From UBA11891 sp003533785 (GTDB lineage: Bacteria; Bacteroidota; Bacteroidia; Flavobacteriales; Flavobacteriaceae): a stretch of DNA of 27,817 bases. This document shows positions 8,384 to 16,029 of the stretch, one piece after another; positions within the stretch are counted from its first letter, which is position 1; the number at the start of each line of letters is the position of its first letter. The translations under genes were made by a program, and so were the position numbers. Where the stretch lies: contig CATFEX010000017.1 in the NCBI GenBank assembly GCA_949511625.1, positions 1 through 27,817 of the forward strand, in the 5' to 3' direction. Under the pieces are notes generated by a model. That model worked only from the letters and a program-made list of their open reading frames with translations. It did no database searches and was not told the DNA's origin.

Positions 8384-9508
8384 TTATTCTAAACGCTTTT
8401 TTCTATTGGTTTCATAGTCTTCAAAAATCATTTCCCCCAAACCTTTCAAGCCTGTAAAAAAGGCCTTTCCTTGATTAGCTTCAGTGAATGTTCGAATGAA
8501 TTGTTGCAAGTAAGGATCCTGTGCAATCATAAATGTAGTGATCGGGATTTTTAATTTGCGTGATTGGCGCGCCATATTGTAACATTTTTCAACAATATGA
8601 TCGTCGAGACCCACGCTGTTTTTATAATAGGTTCCGTCGGGCATTTTCAAGCAGCTTGGCTTGCCATCGGTGATCATGAAAATTTGTTTATTGGTATTTT
8701 TTTTTCGCCGTAAAATGTCGAGAGCCAATTGCAAGCCTGCCACGGTATTGGTATGATAAGGCCCTACTTCCAGATAGGGAAGGTCTTTGAGTGGAATCGG
8801 CCAGGCATCATTTCCAAAAACCAATATATCTAGGGTGTCCTTGGGATAACGCGTGGTAATGAGCTCTGAAAGTGCCATAGCTACCTTCTTGGCTGGAGTA
8901 ATACGATCCTCTCCATATAAGATCATGCTGTGGCTAATATCAATCATCAGCACGGTGCTCATCTGGGTTTTAAAAAAATTATCTTCAACCACCAGATCGT
9001 CTTGTTGTAGGGTAAAGTCAATTCCCGAACTGCGAATCTGAGCGTTCTTTATACTTTCTGTAAGGGCGATTTGTTCCAAGGGATCTCCAAATTGATAGGC
9101 TTTGTATTCTCCTGAACTGTCCAAATTTTGCCCCATTTGTTGGGTTTTGTGATTGCCAGAACCTGATTTACGTAGCTTTCCAAAGATTTGCTTTAGGGCG
9201 TGTTCTCGGAGGAGTTTTTCGGTTTTGGCTGTTAATGCCATTCCGTCGCCAGACCCCTCCCCAGTGTTTTGGGGGCGGATATAAGATTTTTCAAGTAAAT
9301 CATCGATAAAATCATCGATGGTGTAATTCTCATCCGTGAGTTGGTATTCTTTATCCAGTTCTCGTAACCATTCGATAGCTTCGTCGAAATCTCCTGATGT
9401 ATGGGTGATCAATTCCTTGAAAATTTCAAACAAACGTTCAAAGGGAGTTTGTTCGGAAGCTTGGTAGGCAGTAAACCGAAATCCTAAGGCGGGAAGTTTA
9501 TTTTTCAT
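8384..9508 (-). CDS. VWA-domain protein, partner of the AAA+ ATPase
   Basis: The 374-residue protein has a helical N-terminal region (to about 130), a linker and a C-terminal von Willebrand factor A domain. The MIDAS motif DxSxS appears as DISHS at residues 190-194, with a Thr in PYHTNT and the third metal site in MITDGKPS. These residues bind a divalent metal that coordinates a partner's acidic residue. There is no signal peptide, so it is cytoplasmic. I chose ATG at 9508; an in-frame GTG at 9532 would add eight residues. It is the first gene of a two-gene unit with the AAA+ ATPase, resembling the Rv0959/Rv0958 pair. The target is unknown. Confidence 0.85.
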   Translation of the reverse strand: MKNKLPALGFRFTAYQASEQTPFERLFEIFKELITHTSGDFDEAIEWLRELDKEYQLTDENYTIDDFIDDLLEKSYIRPQNTGEGSGDGMALTAKTEKLLREHALKQIFGKLRKSGSGNHKTQQMGQNLDSSGEYKAYQFGDPLEQIALTESIKNAQIRSSGIDFTLQQDDLVVEDNFFKTQMSTVLMIDISHSMILYGEDRITPAKKVAMALSELITTRYPKDTLDILVFGNDAWPIPLKDLPYLEVGPYHTNTVAGLQLALDILRRKKNTNKQIFMITDGKPSCLKMPDGTYYKNSVGLDDHIVEKCYNMARQSRKLKIPITTFMIAQDPYLQQFIRTFTEANQGKAFFTGLKGLGEMIFEDYETNRKKRLE

Positions 9509-9610
9509 CTTTTCCGAATATGGTTTTTTCACTACCCTCCGAGACGTTAATCGAACGAACGGATAAGAAAAGTTTCACAGCACTCAAATTTAAGGATAAT
9601 TTATTCACAC

Positions 9611-9638
9611 TGTTTCAATTGTAACAGCAATTGTTTCA
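9611..9638. promoter_or_regulatory. Candidate operator: 16-bp near-palindrome and TGTTTCA direct repeats
   Basis: TGTTTCAATTGTAACA (9611-9626) is palindromic in 14 of its 16 bases. A second CAATTG core follows at 9628-9633, and TGTTTCA occurs at 9611-9617 and 9632-9638, 21 bases apart, about two helical turns. It sits upstream of the rimP -7 box. The arrangement fits a repressor or activator site, but the regulator is not known. Confidence 0.3.
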
Positions 9639-9672
9639 TCACAAAAAACAACCGAGTTATTATTAAAAATAT

Positions 9673-9680
9673 TATATTTG
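9673..9680 (+). promoter_or_regulatory. -7 box for the rimP-nusA-infB operon
   Basis: TATATTTG matches TAnnTTTG and lies 55 bases before the rimP ATG. No clear TTG element is present 19 bases upstream. Confidence 0.5.
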
Positions 9681-9735
9681 CGCTATTATCGAATCTAAAG
9701 TATGAGGCGACCATTGAGTCCCTCTTTTTTTTGGA

Positions 9736-10203
9736 ATGGATTTTAAAAAGCAGGTTGAGATATTGGTTCAAAAAGCATTGGATGAAAATCCAAGCCTATT
9801 TTTAATTGATTTTCATCTAGGCCTTAATCATTCCATTAAAGTGGTACTGGACGGAGATAAGGGTGTTTCATTACAGGAATGCATGCGTGTGAGTCGGGCA
9901 GTGGAGCATAACTTAGATCGAGAGACTCAAGACTTTTCGATAGAAGTGACTTCGGCAGGAGTGGGCGAACCTCTACTTTTGCCAAGGCAATACATAAACA
10001 ACGTGGGCCGAAAGCTAGAAGTTACTGATTCGGAAGGGAGTGTCTATACTGGAACCTTGGACTCGGTGAACCAAGCTGGACTTTGCTTGAGTTGGAAACA
10101 ACGAGAGCCGAAACCCGTTGGTAAGGGGAAAGTAACCGTAAAAAAAACAAAAGAATTGACCTTTGATAAGGTCAGTAAAGCCAAAATAATCGTTCAATTT
10201 TAA
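9736..10203 (+). CDS. rimP: Ribosome maturation factor RimP
   Basis: The 155-residue protein has the RimP layout. The N-terminal domain shows VDFHLGLNHSIKVVLDGDKGVSLQECMRVSRAVEHNLD-like content (LIDFHL, then the conserved SL-EC-RVSR-E stretch) and the strand SIEVTSAGVGEPLLLPRQY, close to the family motif EVSSPGLDRPL. The C-terminal Sm-like domain (residues about 90-155) is a set of short strands. RimP helps mature the 30S ribosomal subunit in the cytoplasm. It is the first gene of the conserved order rimP-nusA-infB, with the nusA start 11 bases downstream. ATG at 9736 gives the normal length for the family. Confidence 0.95.
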   Translation: MDFKKQVEILVQKALDENPSLFLIDFHLGLNHSIKVVLDGDKGVSLQECMRVSRAVEHNLDRETQDFSIEVTSAGVGEPLLLPRQYINNVGRKLEVTDSEGSVYTGTLDSVNQAGLCLSWKQREPKPVGKGKVTVKKTKELTFDKVSKAKIIVQF

Positions 10204-10214
10204 ATCCAATCAAG

Positions 10215-11447
10215 ATGGAAAACTTAGCACTCATTGAGTCTTTCTCAGAATTTAAAGATGACAAACTAATTGACCGAGTTACCCTTATGGTGATTCTAGA
10301 AGAAGTATTTCGCAATACGCTAAAGCGCAAATATGGAAATGATGAAAACTTTGATATCATCATCAACCCCGACAAAGGGGATTTGGAAATTTGGCGGAAC
10401 CGTGTGGTCGTTGAGGATGGTAAAGTAGAAGATGCCAATGAAGAAATAGAATTGACCGAGGCCAAAAAAATAGAACCCGATTTCGAAGTAGGGGAAGATG
10501 TTTCAGAAGAGGTTAAGTTGATTGATTTGGGGCGTCGCTCCATCATGAGCTTGCGGCAGAATCTGGTAGCCAAAATCTTTGAATACGACAGCACCAATAT
10601 CTTCAATCAATTCAAAGACCGAGTTGGAGACATATACACAGCTGAGGTTCATCACATTAGAAGCCGAGAGGTAATTCTATTGGACGACGATGGCAATGAA
10701 CTCATCCTACCCAAGGACAAGCAAATTCCCAACGATTTTTTCCGAAAGGGAGACAATGTTCGTGGGGTTATAGATACAGTGGAATTGCGCGGGAACAAAC
10801 CAAGAATTATTTTGTCCCGAACGTCACCTGTGTTTTTGGAAAAACTCTTTGAACAAGAAATACCAGAAGTTTTTGATGGTTTGATAACCATTAAAAAAGC
10901 CGTTCGTATTCCTGGAGAAAAAGCCAAGGTAGCGGTAGATTCCTACGATGATCGTATCGATCCTGTCGGTGCTTGTGTTGGAATGAAAGGATCACGGATC
11001 CATGGAGTAGTTCGGGAACTTGGAAATGAAAATATCGATGTGATCAACTACACCAATAATTTACAATTGTTTATAACAAGATCATTGAGTCCCGCTAAAA
11101 TAAATTCTTTAAAAATTGATGAAGATAACAAACGCGTACAGGTGTTTTTAGATCCAGAAGAGGTTTCAAAAGCCATCGGTAAGGGAGGACACAACATTCG
11201 TTTGGCAGGAAAACTTACTGGATTCGATATTGATGTGTATCGCGAAGGAATGGAAGAAGATGTGGAATTGACTGAATTTTCCGATGAAATTGAAGAATGG
11301 GTAATTGAAGAATTCAAAAAAGTAGGTCTAGACACGGCCAAGGCTGTTCTTGAACTGGAAGCAGAAGACCTTCTGAAGCGAACCGACTTGGAGGAAGAAA
11401 CCATTAATGAGGTGATAGGAATCCTCAAAGAAGAGTTTGAAGAGTAA
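10215..11447 (+). CDS. nusA: Transcription termination/antitermination protein NusA
   Basis: The 410-residue protein begins with the RNA polymerase-binding domain (residues 1-125, with the conserved YDRRSI region here reading LIDLGRRSIMSLRQ). An S1 domain (about 135-200, GDIYTAEVHHI to GNKPRIILSRT), KH1 (GEKAKVAV...DPVGACVGMKGSRI) and KH2 (VSKAIGKGGHNIRLAGKLTG) follow, the latter with a clear GxxG. The C-terminus (about 355-410) is one short acidic helix-hairpin-helix repeat; the second acidic repeat of enterobacterial NusA is missing, as is usual outside that group. NusA binds elongating polymerase and nascent RNA to control pausing and termination. It lies between rimP and infB in the standard operon. 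Confidence 0.97.
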   Translation: MENLALIESFSEFKDDKLIDRVTLMVILEEVFRNTLKRKYGNDENFDIIINPDKGDLEIWRNRVVVEDGKVEDANEEIELTEAKKIEPDFEVGEDVSEEVKLIDLGRRSIMSLRQNLVAKIFEYDSTNIFNQFKDRVGDIYTAEVHHIRSREVILLDDDGNELILPKDKQIPNDFFRKGDNVRGVIDTVELRGNKPRIILSRTSPVFLEKLFEQEIPEVFDGLITIKKAVRIPGEKAKVAVDSYDDRIDPVGACVGMKGSRIHGVVRELGNENIDVINYTNNLQLFITRSLSPAKINSLKIDEDNKRVQVFLDPEEVSKAIGKGGHNIRLAGKLTGFDIDVYREGMEEDVELTEFSDEIEEWVIEEFKKVGLDTAKAVLELEAEDLLKRTDLEEETINEVIGILKEEFEE

Positions 11448-11463
11448 AAGCCTAATATTTTTC

Positions 11464-11471
11464 TAAATTTG
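11464..11471 (+). promoter_or_regulatory. Possible internal promoter (-7 box) before infB
   Basis: TAAATTTG in the 40-base gap between nusA and infB fits the -7 consensus and lies 16 bases before the infB ATG. The nearest TTTG (11436-11439) is 24 bases upstream, longer than the 19 seen at the tRNA promoter, so the case is weak. Confidence 0.35.
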
Positions 11472-11487
11472 CACCGAAGCTGAATAT

Positions 11488-14145
11488 ATGTCCAACCAAC
11501 CAAGCATTCGTCTCAACAAAGTTCTCAGGGAATTAAATATTTCCCTAGATCGCGTTGTGGAGTTCTTAAATGAAAAAGGGATTGAAATCGAAGCCCGACC
11601 CACAACTAAAATCGACGATACTATCTATCAAGTACTGCTCGATGAATTTGAAACGGACAAATCCAAGCGAGATGCCTCCCAAGAAATTAGTGAGGAAAAA
11701 CGAAAAGAAAAAGAACGACTTAGAGAAATTCAGGAACAAAAAGAGCAGGAACGTCTAAAGGCCCTAGAGGTACAAAAGGAAGCTCAAAAAGAAGCTGAAT
11801 CCAAAGTAGTTTCTCCCAAAGTGGCCCTCAAAGGACTCACTCCAGTTGGTAAAATTAACTTGGAAGAAAAAAAACCAGCTCCCAAAAAAACTCCTGACAC
11901 TCCAGCTGCTAAAGAAAAGAAACCCGTAGTATCACCCAAGGCAGAAGTAACTGCTCCTCAAGAACAGACTCCTCCAGATAAAAAAGCGAGTGAGGTTGAT
12001 CAGGATTCGATAAAGACGAAATACAAAACTTTGTCTGGCCCCAAAAAAACGGGGCAAACCATCAATTTAGATGCATTTAAAACGAAAGAAAAAAATGTTG
12101 AGGAAGCAAGAAAGAGGAAAAGAAAGCGGATAAGCAAAGATCCCAAACCCAATTCTGGCAAACCTTCTGGCAATACCGCCCGCGGGGCCAATCGAAAACA
12201 GCCAAACAAAGGACGTGCCCAGGCTCCTGCAAAACAAGAACCTACTGAAGAAGAAGTACAAAAACAAATTCGAGAAACCCTCGAAAAACTTCAAGGAAAA
12301 TCTACCAAGTCCAAAGGAGCTAAATACCGAAGAGACAAGCGATCCCAACACCGTGAAAAAGCAGAAGATGAACTAGCGCAGCAAGAAGCAGACAGCAAAA
12401 TCCTGAAGGTTACAGAATTCATTACCGTTGGCGAGATTGCTACCCTTATGGAGATTGGATCTACTGAAATTATTTCAGCATGTATGTCTTTGGGCATCAT
12501 GGTAACGATGAATCAGCGCTTGGATGCAGAGACCCTTACAATCGTAGCTGAAGAATTTGGCTACCAGGTAGACTTTGTAAAAACAGAGTTGGAAGAAAAC
12601 ATCGTAGAAGAAGAAGAGGATAATGAAAACTTAAGCCCTCGTGCTCCTATTGTAACTGTAATGGGGCATGTGGATCACGGAAAAACGTCGCTTCTTGATT
12701 TCATTCGTGAAGAAAATGTAATTGCAGGCGAGTCTGGCGGTATTACACAGCATATCGGTGCTTATGGGGTTACTCTCAAAGGAGGACAGCAGATCACTTT
12801 TCTAGATACTCCCGGCCACGAAGCTTTTACAGCAATGCGTGCCCGAGGTGCCCAAGTAACCGATATTGCAATTATTGTTGTGGCAGCCGATGATGCTATT
12901 ATGCCCCAGACCAAGGAGGCTATCAGTCATGCTCAAGCGGCCTCTGTACCCATAGTATTTGCCATAAATAAAATAGATAAACCCACAGCCAATCCTGATA
13001 AAATCAAAGAAGCGCTGGCAGGGATGAATCTAATGGTGGAAGACTGGGGAGGCAAAATCCAATCCCACGACATCTCCGCTTTAAAGGGAACTGGAGTTGA
13101 CCAATTATTGGAAAAGGTATTGCTCGAAGCAGAACTGTTAGAGTTGACAGCCAACCAAGATCGAAAAGCCAAGGGCACTGTCGTTGAAGCCTATTTAGAC
13201 AAGGGACGAGGCTATGTATCTACCGTTTTGGTTCAGACAGGAACCCTTCACATTGGAGATTATATTTTGGCTGGGAAACACAGTGGAAAAGTAAAAGCCA
13301 TGTTTGATGAGCGAGGTAATGTACTAGAATCTGCACCCCCATCAACTCCAGTATCAATCCTAGGTTTGGATGGAGCGCCGCAAGCTGGAGATAATTTCAA
13401 TGTTCTAGAAGATGAGCGTGAAGCCAAACAAATTGCCGCCAAGAGAACCCAATTGCTTCGAGAGCAAAACGTTCGCACCCAACGGCATATAACCCTAGAC
13501 GAGATTGGACGTCGTATCGCATTGGGAGACTTTAAAGAATTAAATCTCATTTTAAAAGGAGATGTAGATGGTTCTGTTGAAGCATTGACCGATTCTTTGC
13601 AAAAACTTTCTACGGAGGAAATTCAAGTAAATATCATACACAAGGGTGTGGGTGCGATCACAGAATCAGATGTACTACTGGCTTCTGCTTCCGATGCTAT
13701 TGTTATTGGTTTTAACGTTCGCCCAACAGGTAATTCTAGAGAATTGGCAGAGAAAGAAGAAATCGATATCCGTTCGTATTCGATTATCTATGATGCCATC
13801 AATGACGTTAAAGATGCCATGGAAGGGATGCTTTCTCCTGATATGAAAGAAGAGGTCACAGGAACGGTCGAAATTCGCGAGCTATTCAAAATTTCCAAAA
13901 TTGGAACTATAGCTGGATGTATGGTTACCTCTGGGAAAGTCTATCGCAGTTCTAGTATTCGAGTCATTCGTGAAGGTGTTGTTGTTCACACAGGTACTTT
14001 GACCTCTCTCAAACGATTTAAAGATGATGTGAAGGAAGTAGCCAAAGGATACGATTGTGGTTTACAGCTAAAAAACTATAATGACATCAAGCTTGGTGAT
14101 TCTCTCGAATGCTATCAAGAAGTAGCTGTCAAGAAAACACTCTAA
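11488..14145 (+). CDS. infB: Translation initiation factor IF-2
   Basis: The 885-residue protein has the long bacterial IF-2 form. A short IF2_N domain (residues 1-55) is followed by a Lys/Glu/Pro/Gln-rich low-complexity linker (about 60-305) and a second IF2_N domain (about 306-365). The GTPase domain has P loop GHVDHGKT at 393-400, switch DTPGHE at 440-445 and NKID at 494-497. Domains II-IV (to about 880) contain the fMet-tRNA-binding C-terminal barrel. The protein brings fMet-tRNA to the 30S subunit and drives subunit joining with GTP. It is the third gene of the rimP-nusA operon and ends 3 bases from the convergent SPOR gene, with no hairpin terminator on its strand. Confidence 0.98.
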   Translation: MSNQPSIRLNKVLRELNISLDRVVEFLNEKGIEIEARPTTKIDDTIYQVLLDEFETDKSKRDASQEISEEKRKEKERLREIQEQKEQERLKALEVQKEAQKEAESKVVSPKVALKGLTPVGKINLEEKKPAPKKTPDTPAAKEKKPVVSPKAEVTAPQEQTPPDKKASEVDQDSIKTKYKTLSGPKKTGQTINLDAFKTKEKNVEEARKRKRKRISKDPKPNSGKPSGNTARGANRKQPNKGRAQAPAKQEPTEEEVQKQIRETLEKLQGKSTKSKGAKYRRDKRSQHREKAEDELAQQEADSKILKVTEFITVGEIATLMEIGSTEIISACMSLGIMVTMNQRLDAETLTIVAEEFGYQVDFVKTELEENIVEEEEDNENLSPRAPIVTVMGHVDHGKTSLLDFIREENVIAGESGGITQHIGAYGVTLKGGQQITFLDTPGHEAFTAMRARGAQVTDIAIIVVAADDAIMPQTKEAISHAQAASVPIVFAINKIDKPTANPDKIKEALAGMNLMVEDWGGKIQSHDISALKGTGVDQLLEKVLLEAELLELTANQDRKAKGTVVEAYLDKGRGYVSTVLVQTGTLHIGDYILAGKHSGKVKAMFDERGNVLESAPPSTPVSILGLDGAPQAGDNFNVLEDEREAKQIAAKRTQLLREQNVRTQRHITLDEIGRRIALGDFKELNLILKGDVDGSVEALTDSLQKLSTEEIQVNIIHKGVGAITESDVLLASASDAIVIGFNVRPTGNSRELAEKEEIDIRSYSIIYDAINDVKDAMEGMLSPDMKEEVTGTVEIRELFKISKIGTIAGCMVTSGKVYRSSSIRVIREGVVVHTGTLTSLKRFKDDVKEVAKGYDCGLQLKNYNDIKLGDSLECYQEVAVKKTL

Positions 14146-14148
14146 ACT

Positions 14149-14532
14149 TTAAAACCGAACCTTGGGTTCTAGCAAGAATGCACCACGGTAAAACTGTTTA
14201 AGTTTTTGCAAGCGCTCCGTGGCCTCAAATCGCTTTTTAAAAGGCCCAACCTGAACCTTGTAATTGGGCGTCTCAAAAGATAACTTTGGCACTAAATCAG
14301 GAGCTACTTGGGATAAATTCGCAAGTGCTTTTTGGGCCCCTTCATAATTGCCATAGTAGAGTTGTATCGTGAAATAATACGCCGCATAGCGTTCTTTATT
14401 GGCCGCTAACTTCAGCGAAAATGCCTTAGAAATAAGACTGTCTTCCACAACACTAAACGATGCAGAAACAGGCAAATCCTGTGAATAAATGAGGGTGGAG
14501 GTCAATAAATAACAAGCTATAATATACCGCAT
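14149..14532 (-). CDS. Exported SPOR-domain protein
   Basis: The 127-residue protein starts with a signal peptide (MRYIIACYLLTSTLIYSQ, cleavage likely after residue 17 or 18). A helical region with a TPR-like segment (about 33-75, KERYAAYYFTIQLYYGNYEGAQKALANL) leads into a C-terminal SPOR domain (about 86-127) containing YKVQVGPFKKRFEATERLQKLKQ. SPOR domains bind peptidoglycan stripped of side chains, mostly at division sites, so a periplasmic envelope role is likely. No lipobox cysteine is seen. It stands alone on the minus strand, converging on infB and diverging from the respiratory operon. Confidence 0.82.
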   Translation of the reverse strand: MRYIIACYLLTSTLIYSQDLPVSASFSVVEDSLISKAFSLKLAANKERYAAYYFTIQLYYGNYEGAQKALANLSQVAPDLVPKLSFETPNYKVQVGPFKKRFEATERLQKLKQFYRGAFLLEPKVRF

Positions 14533-14728
14533 TGGTCGTTAAAATTTCTTCAACAAAATAAGGACTTTTTTAAAAAATTGACAAGAGAATCTATTTTGTT
14601 ATTTAGATTAAATTTAAATTATAGAATTGTAATAATTCAAGACGATAAAGTATTGAGTTATGCCCTATTTTTGTTCTGGATTTTAGAAGAAACTATTGCA
14701 GTTTTCAACGGACATAAACTCAATTAAA
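14533..14728. other. Intergenic region upstream of the respiratory operon
   Basis: This 196-base, AT-rich gap separates the divergent SPOR gene and actA. It contains the palindrome AATTTAAATT (14611-14620) and a -7 box TATTTTTG (14666-14673) facing actA. An in-frame TTG at 14696 is not taken as the start. No RNA gene or other element is evident. Confidence 0.55.
14666..14673 (+). promoter_or_regulatory. -7 box for the act-cox respiratory operon
   Basis: TATTTTTG fits TAnnTTTG and lies 55 bases before the actA ATG at 14729. No -33 TTG is present at the expected distance, so the promoter may need an activator. Confidence 0.45.
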
Positions 14729-16006
14729 ATGGTGAAATTTTTCGTCAACTGGCGACAAATGATCCTTCTCAGCCTTTTTGCTTTATTGGCGACCAATGCA
14801 TTCGCACAAGAACAAGAACCCGATCCTATGGTTGGGAAAAAACTATTCAATGCGAACTGTGCAGCCTGCCATAAATTAAATAAAAAAGCAGTGGGTCCAG
14901 CCTTGAGAGGGGTAACAGCAAAGTATGAAAGAGAATGGTTATACAGCTGGATCAAAAACAGCGCAGCCATGATCAAATCGGGCGATGCCCAAGCAGTCGC
15001 CATATGGGAAGAGTATAACAGAACGGCGATGAATGCTTTTCCTCAGTTAAGCAATGCCGACATCGACAACATTCTTGCTTACACAGATTATGTCCCCCCC
15101 GTGACAGCTCCACCGGCTGGAACGGCTCCCGTGGGAGTAGCTGTCCCCGCCTCTGGAATCACCAATGAAATTATTCTGGCTGTTCTCGCACTGGTCTTCG
15201 TGATGTTGATCATCATGCTTTTGTTAGTTCAGAAAACCCTACTGCGAATCGCAGCTGCTAGTGGAGTAGAAATTGCTCCTGAAGAAAGACCCAAGCGCAC
15301 ACCAATTTGGCAAGCTTTTGTTCAAAATCAATTTTTAGTCTTTGTTTCTGTAATCTTTCTCCTGCTCTCTAGTGCTTATTTTGCTTACGGATACCTGATG
15401 CAAGTTGGAGTAGATCAAGGATATATGCCTGTACAACCGATTCATTATTCCCACAAAATACACGCAGGAGCCAACCAAATTGAATGTAAATACTGTCACT
15501 CCTCAGCTCGTGTATCAAAGCATTCTGGGATTCCTTCCCTCAACGTGTGTATGAATTGCCACAAGAACATCGCTGAATATAACGGTGAGGAAGATCTAGA
15601 AAATGGCTACACTAAAGATTTCTACACCAACGAGATTAAAAAACTATATGCCGCCGTAGGCTGGGATGAAGACAATCAACGGTATACGGGTGAAAGTCAA
15701 CCCGTCAAATGGGTTCGTATTCACAATCTTCCGGATTTTGTTTATTTCAATCACGCCCAGCACGTGCAAGTCGGTGAGATTGAATGTCAAACATGTCACG
15801 GTCCAGTGGAAGAGATGGAAGTGATGTATCAGTATTCTCCTCTCACAATGGGATGGTGTATCAATTGTCATCGTGAAACCAATGTGAAAGTGGAGAGCAA
15901 TGAATATTACTCGAAGATTCATGAAGAACTTTCCAAGAAGTATGGTGTTGAAAAACTTACAGCTGCTCAAATGGGTGGTTTAGAATGTGGAAAGTGCCAT
16001 TATTAA
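14729..16006 (+). CDS. actA: ACIII subunit ActA, six-heme cytochrome c with N-terminal mono-heme domain
   Basis: The 425-residue protein starts with a signal peptide (cleavage after about residue 26, TNAFAQ). A mono-heme cytochrome c domain follows, with CAACH at 44-48. After a Pro/Ala-rich linker come two membrane helices (about 150-175 and 200-225). The periplasmic C-terminal part has five more heme motifs, CKYCH 253-257, CMNCH 274-278, CQTCH 353-357, CINCH 377-381 and CGKCH 420-424, the last ending one residue from the C-terminus. ActA of alternative complex III is described as pentaheme and passes electrons from the iron-sulfur subunit to cytochrome c or oxidase. The sixth motif comes from the added N-terminal domain. 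I chose ATG at 14729 over an upstream TTG. It is the first gene of an eight-gene operon. Confidence 0.93.
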   Translation: MVKFFVNWRQMILLSLFALLATNAFAQEQEPDPMVGKKLFNANCAACHKLNKKAVGPALRGVTAKYEREWLYSWIKNSAAMIKSGDAQAVAIWEEYNRTAMNAFPQLSNADIDNILAYTDYVPPVTAPPAGTAPVGVAVPASGITNEIILAVLALVFVMLIIMLLLVQKTLLRIAAASGVEIAPEERPKRTPIWQAFVQNQFLVFVSVIFLLLSSAYFAYGYLMQVGVDQGYMPVQPIHYSHKIHAGANQIECKYCHSSARVSKHSGIPSLNVCMNCHKNIAEYNGEEDLENGYTKDFYTNEIKKLYAAVGWDEDNQRYTGESQPVKWVRIHNLPDFVYFNHAQHVQVGEIECQTCHGPVEEMEVMYQYSPLTMGWCINCHRETNVKVESNEYYSKIHEELSKKYGVEKLTAAQMGGLECGKCHY

Positions 16007-16019
16007 TAAGTTAGATTAG

Positions 16020-16026
16020 GTAGAGA
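16020..16026 (+). promoter_or_regulatory. GTAGAGA motif before actB start
   Basis: GTAGAGA ends 3 bases before the actB ATG. The same seven bases occur 2-3 bases before actF (21582-21588) and coxII (23000-23006). They sit closer to the start than a Shine-Dalgarno site, so they may be a shared start-site feature rather than ribosome-pairing sequence. Confidence 0.3.
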
Positions 16027-16029
16027 CGT

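Larger units (their letters stand above)
9509..9735. other. Intergenic region between divergent VWA gene and rimP
   Basis: This 227-base, AT-rich gap separates two divergent operons. It holds a -7 box for the rimP side (9673-9680), and a near-palindrome with direct repeats at 9611-9638, described separately. I see no RNA gene or open frame worth calling. Confidence 0.6.

Noticed and set aside
10172..10606. A 144-codon open frame on the minus strand, Ser-rich, opposite nusA
   Set aside because: It lies wholly within a well-supported gene, and its composition is a by-product of the acidic codons on the other strand.
11048..11503. A 151-codon open frame on the minus strand across the end of nusA and the start of infB
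   Set aside because: It is Ser/Arg-rich and overlaps two certain genes; no domain is recognisable.
14157..14169. GAACC-TTG-GGTTC hairpin at the end of the SPOR gene
   Set aside because: Only five base pairs and no proper T run on either strand, so I do not call it a terminator.
14696..14728. An earlier in-frame TTG start for actA
   Set aside because: The ATG at 14729 directly precedes a good signal peptide; the longer start would spoil it.
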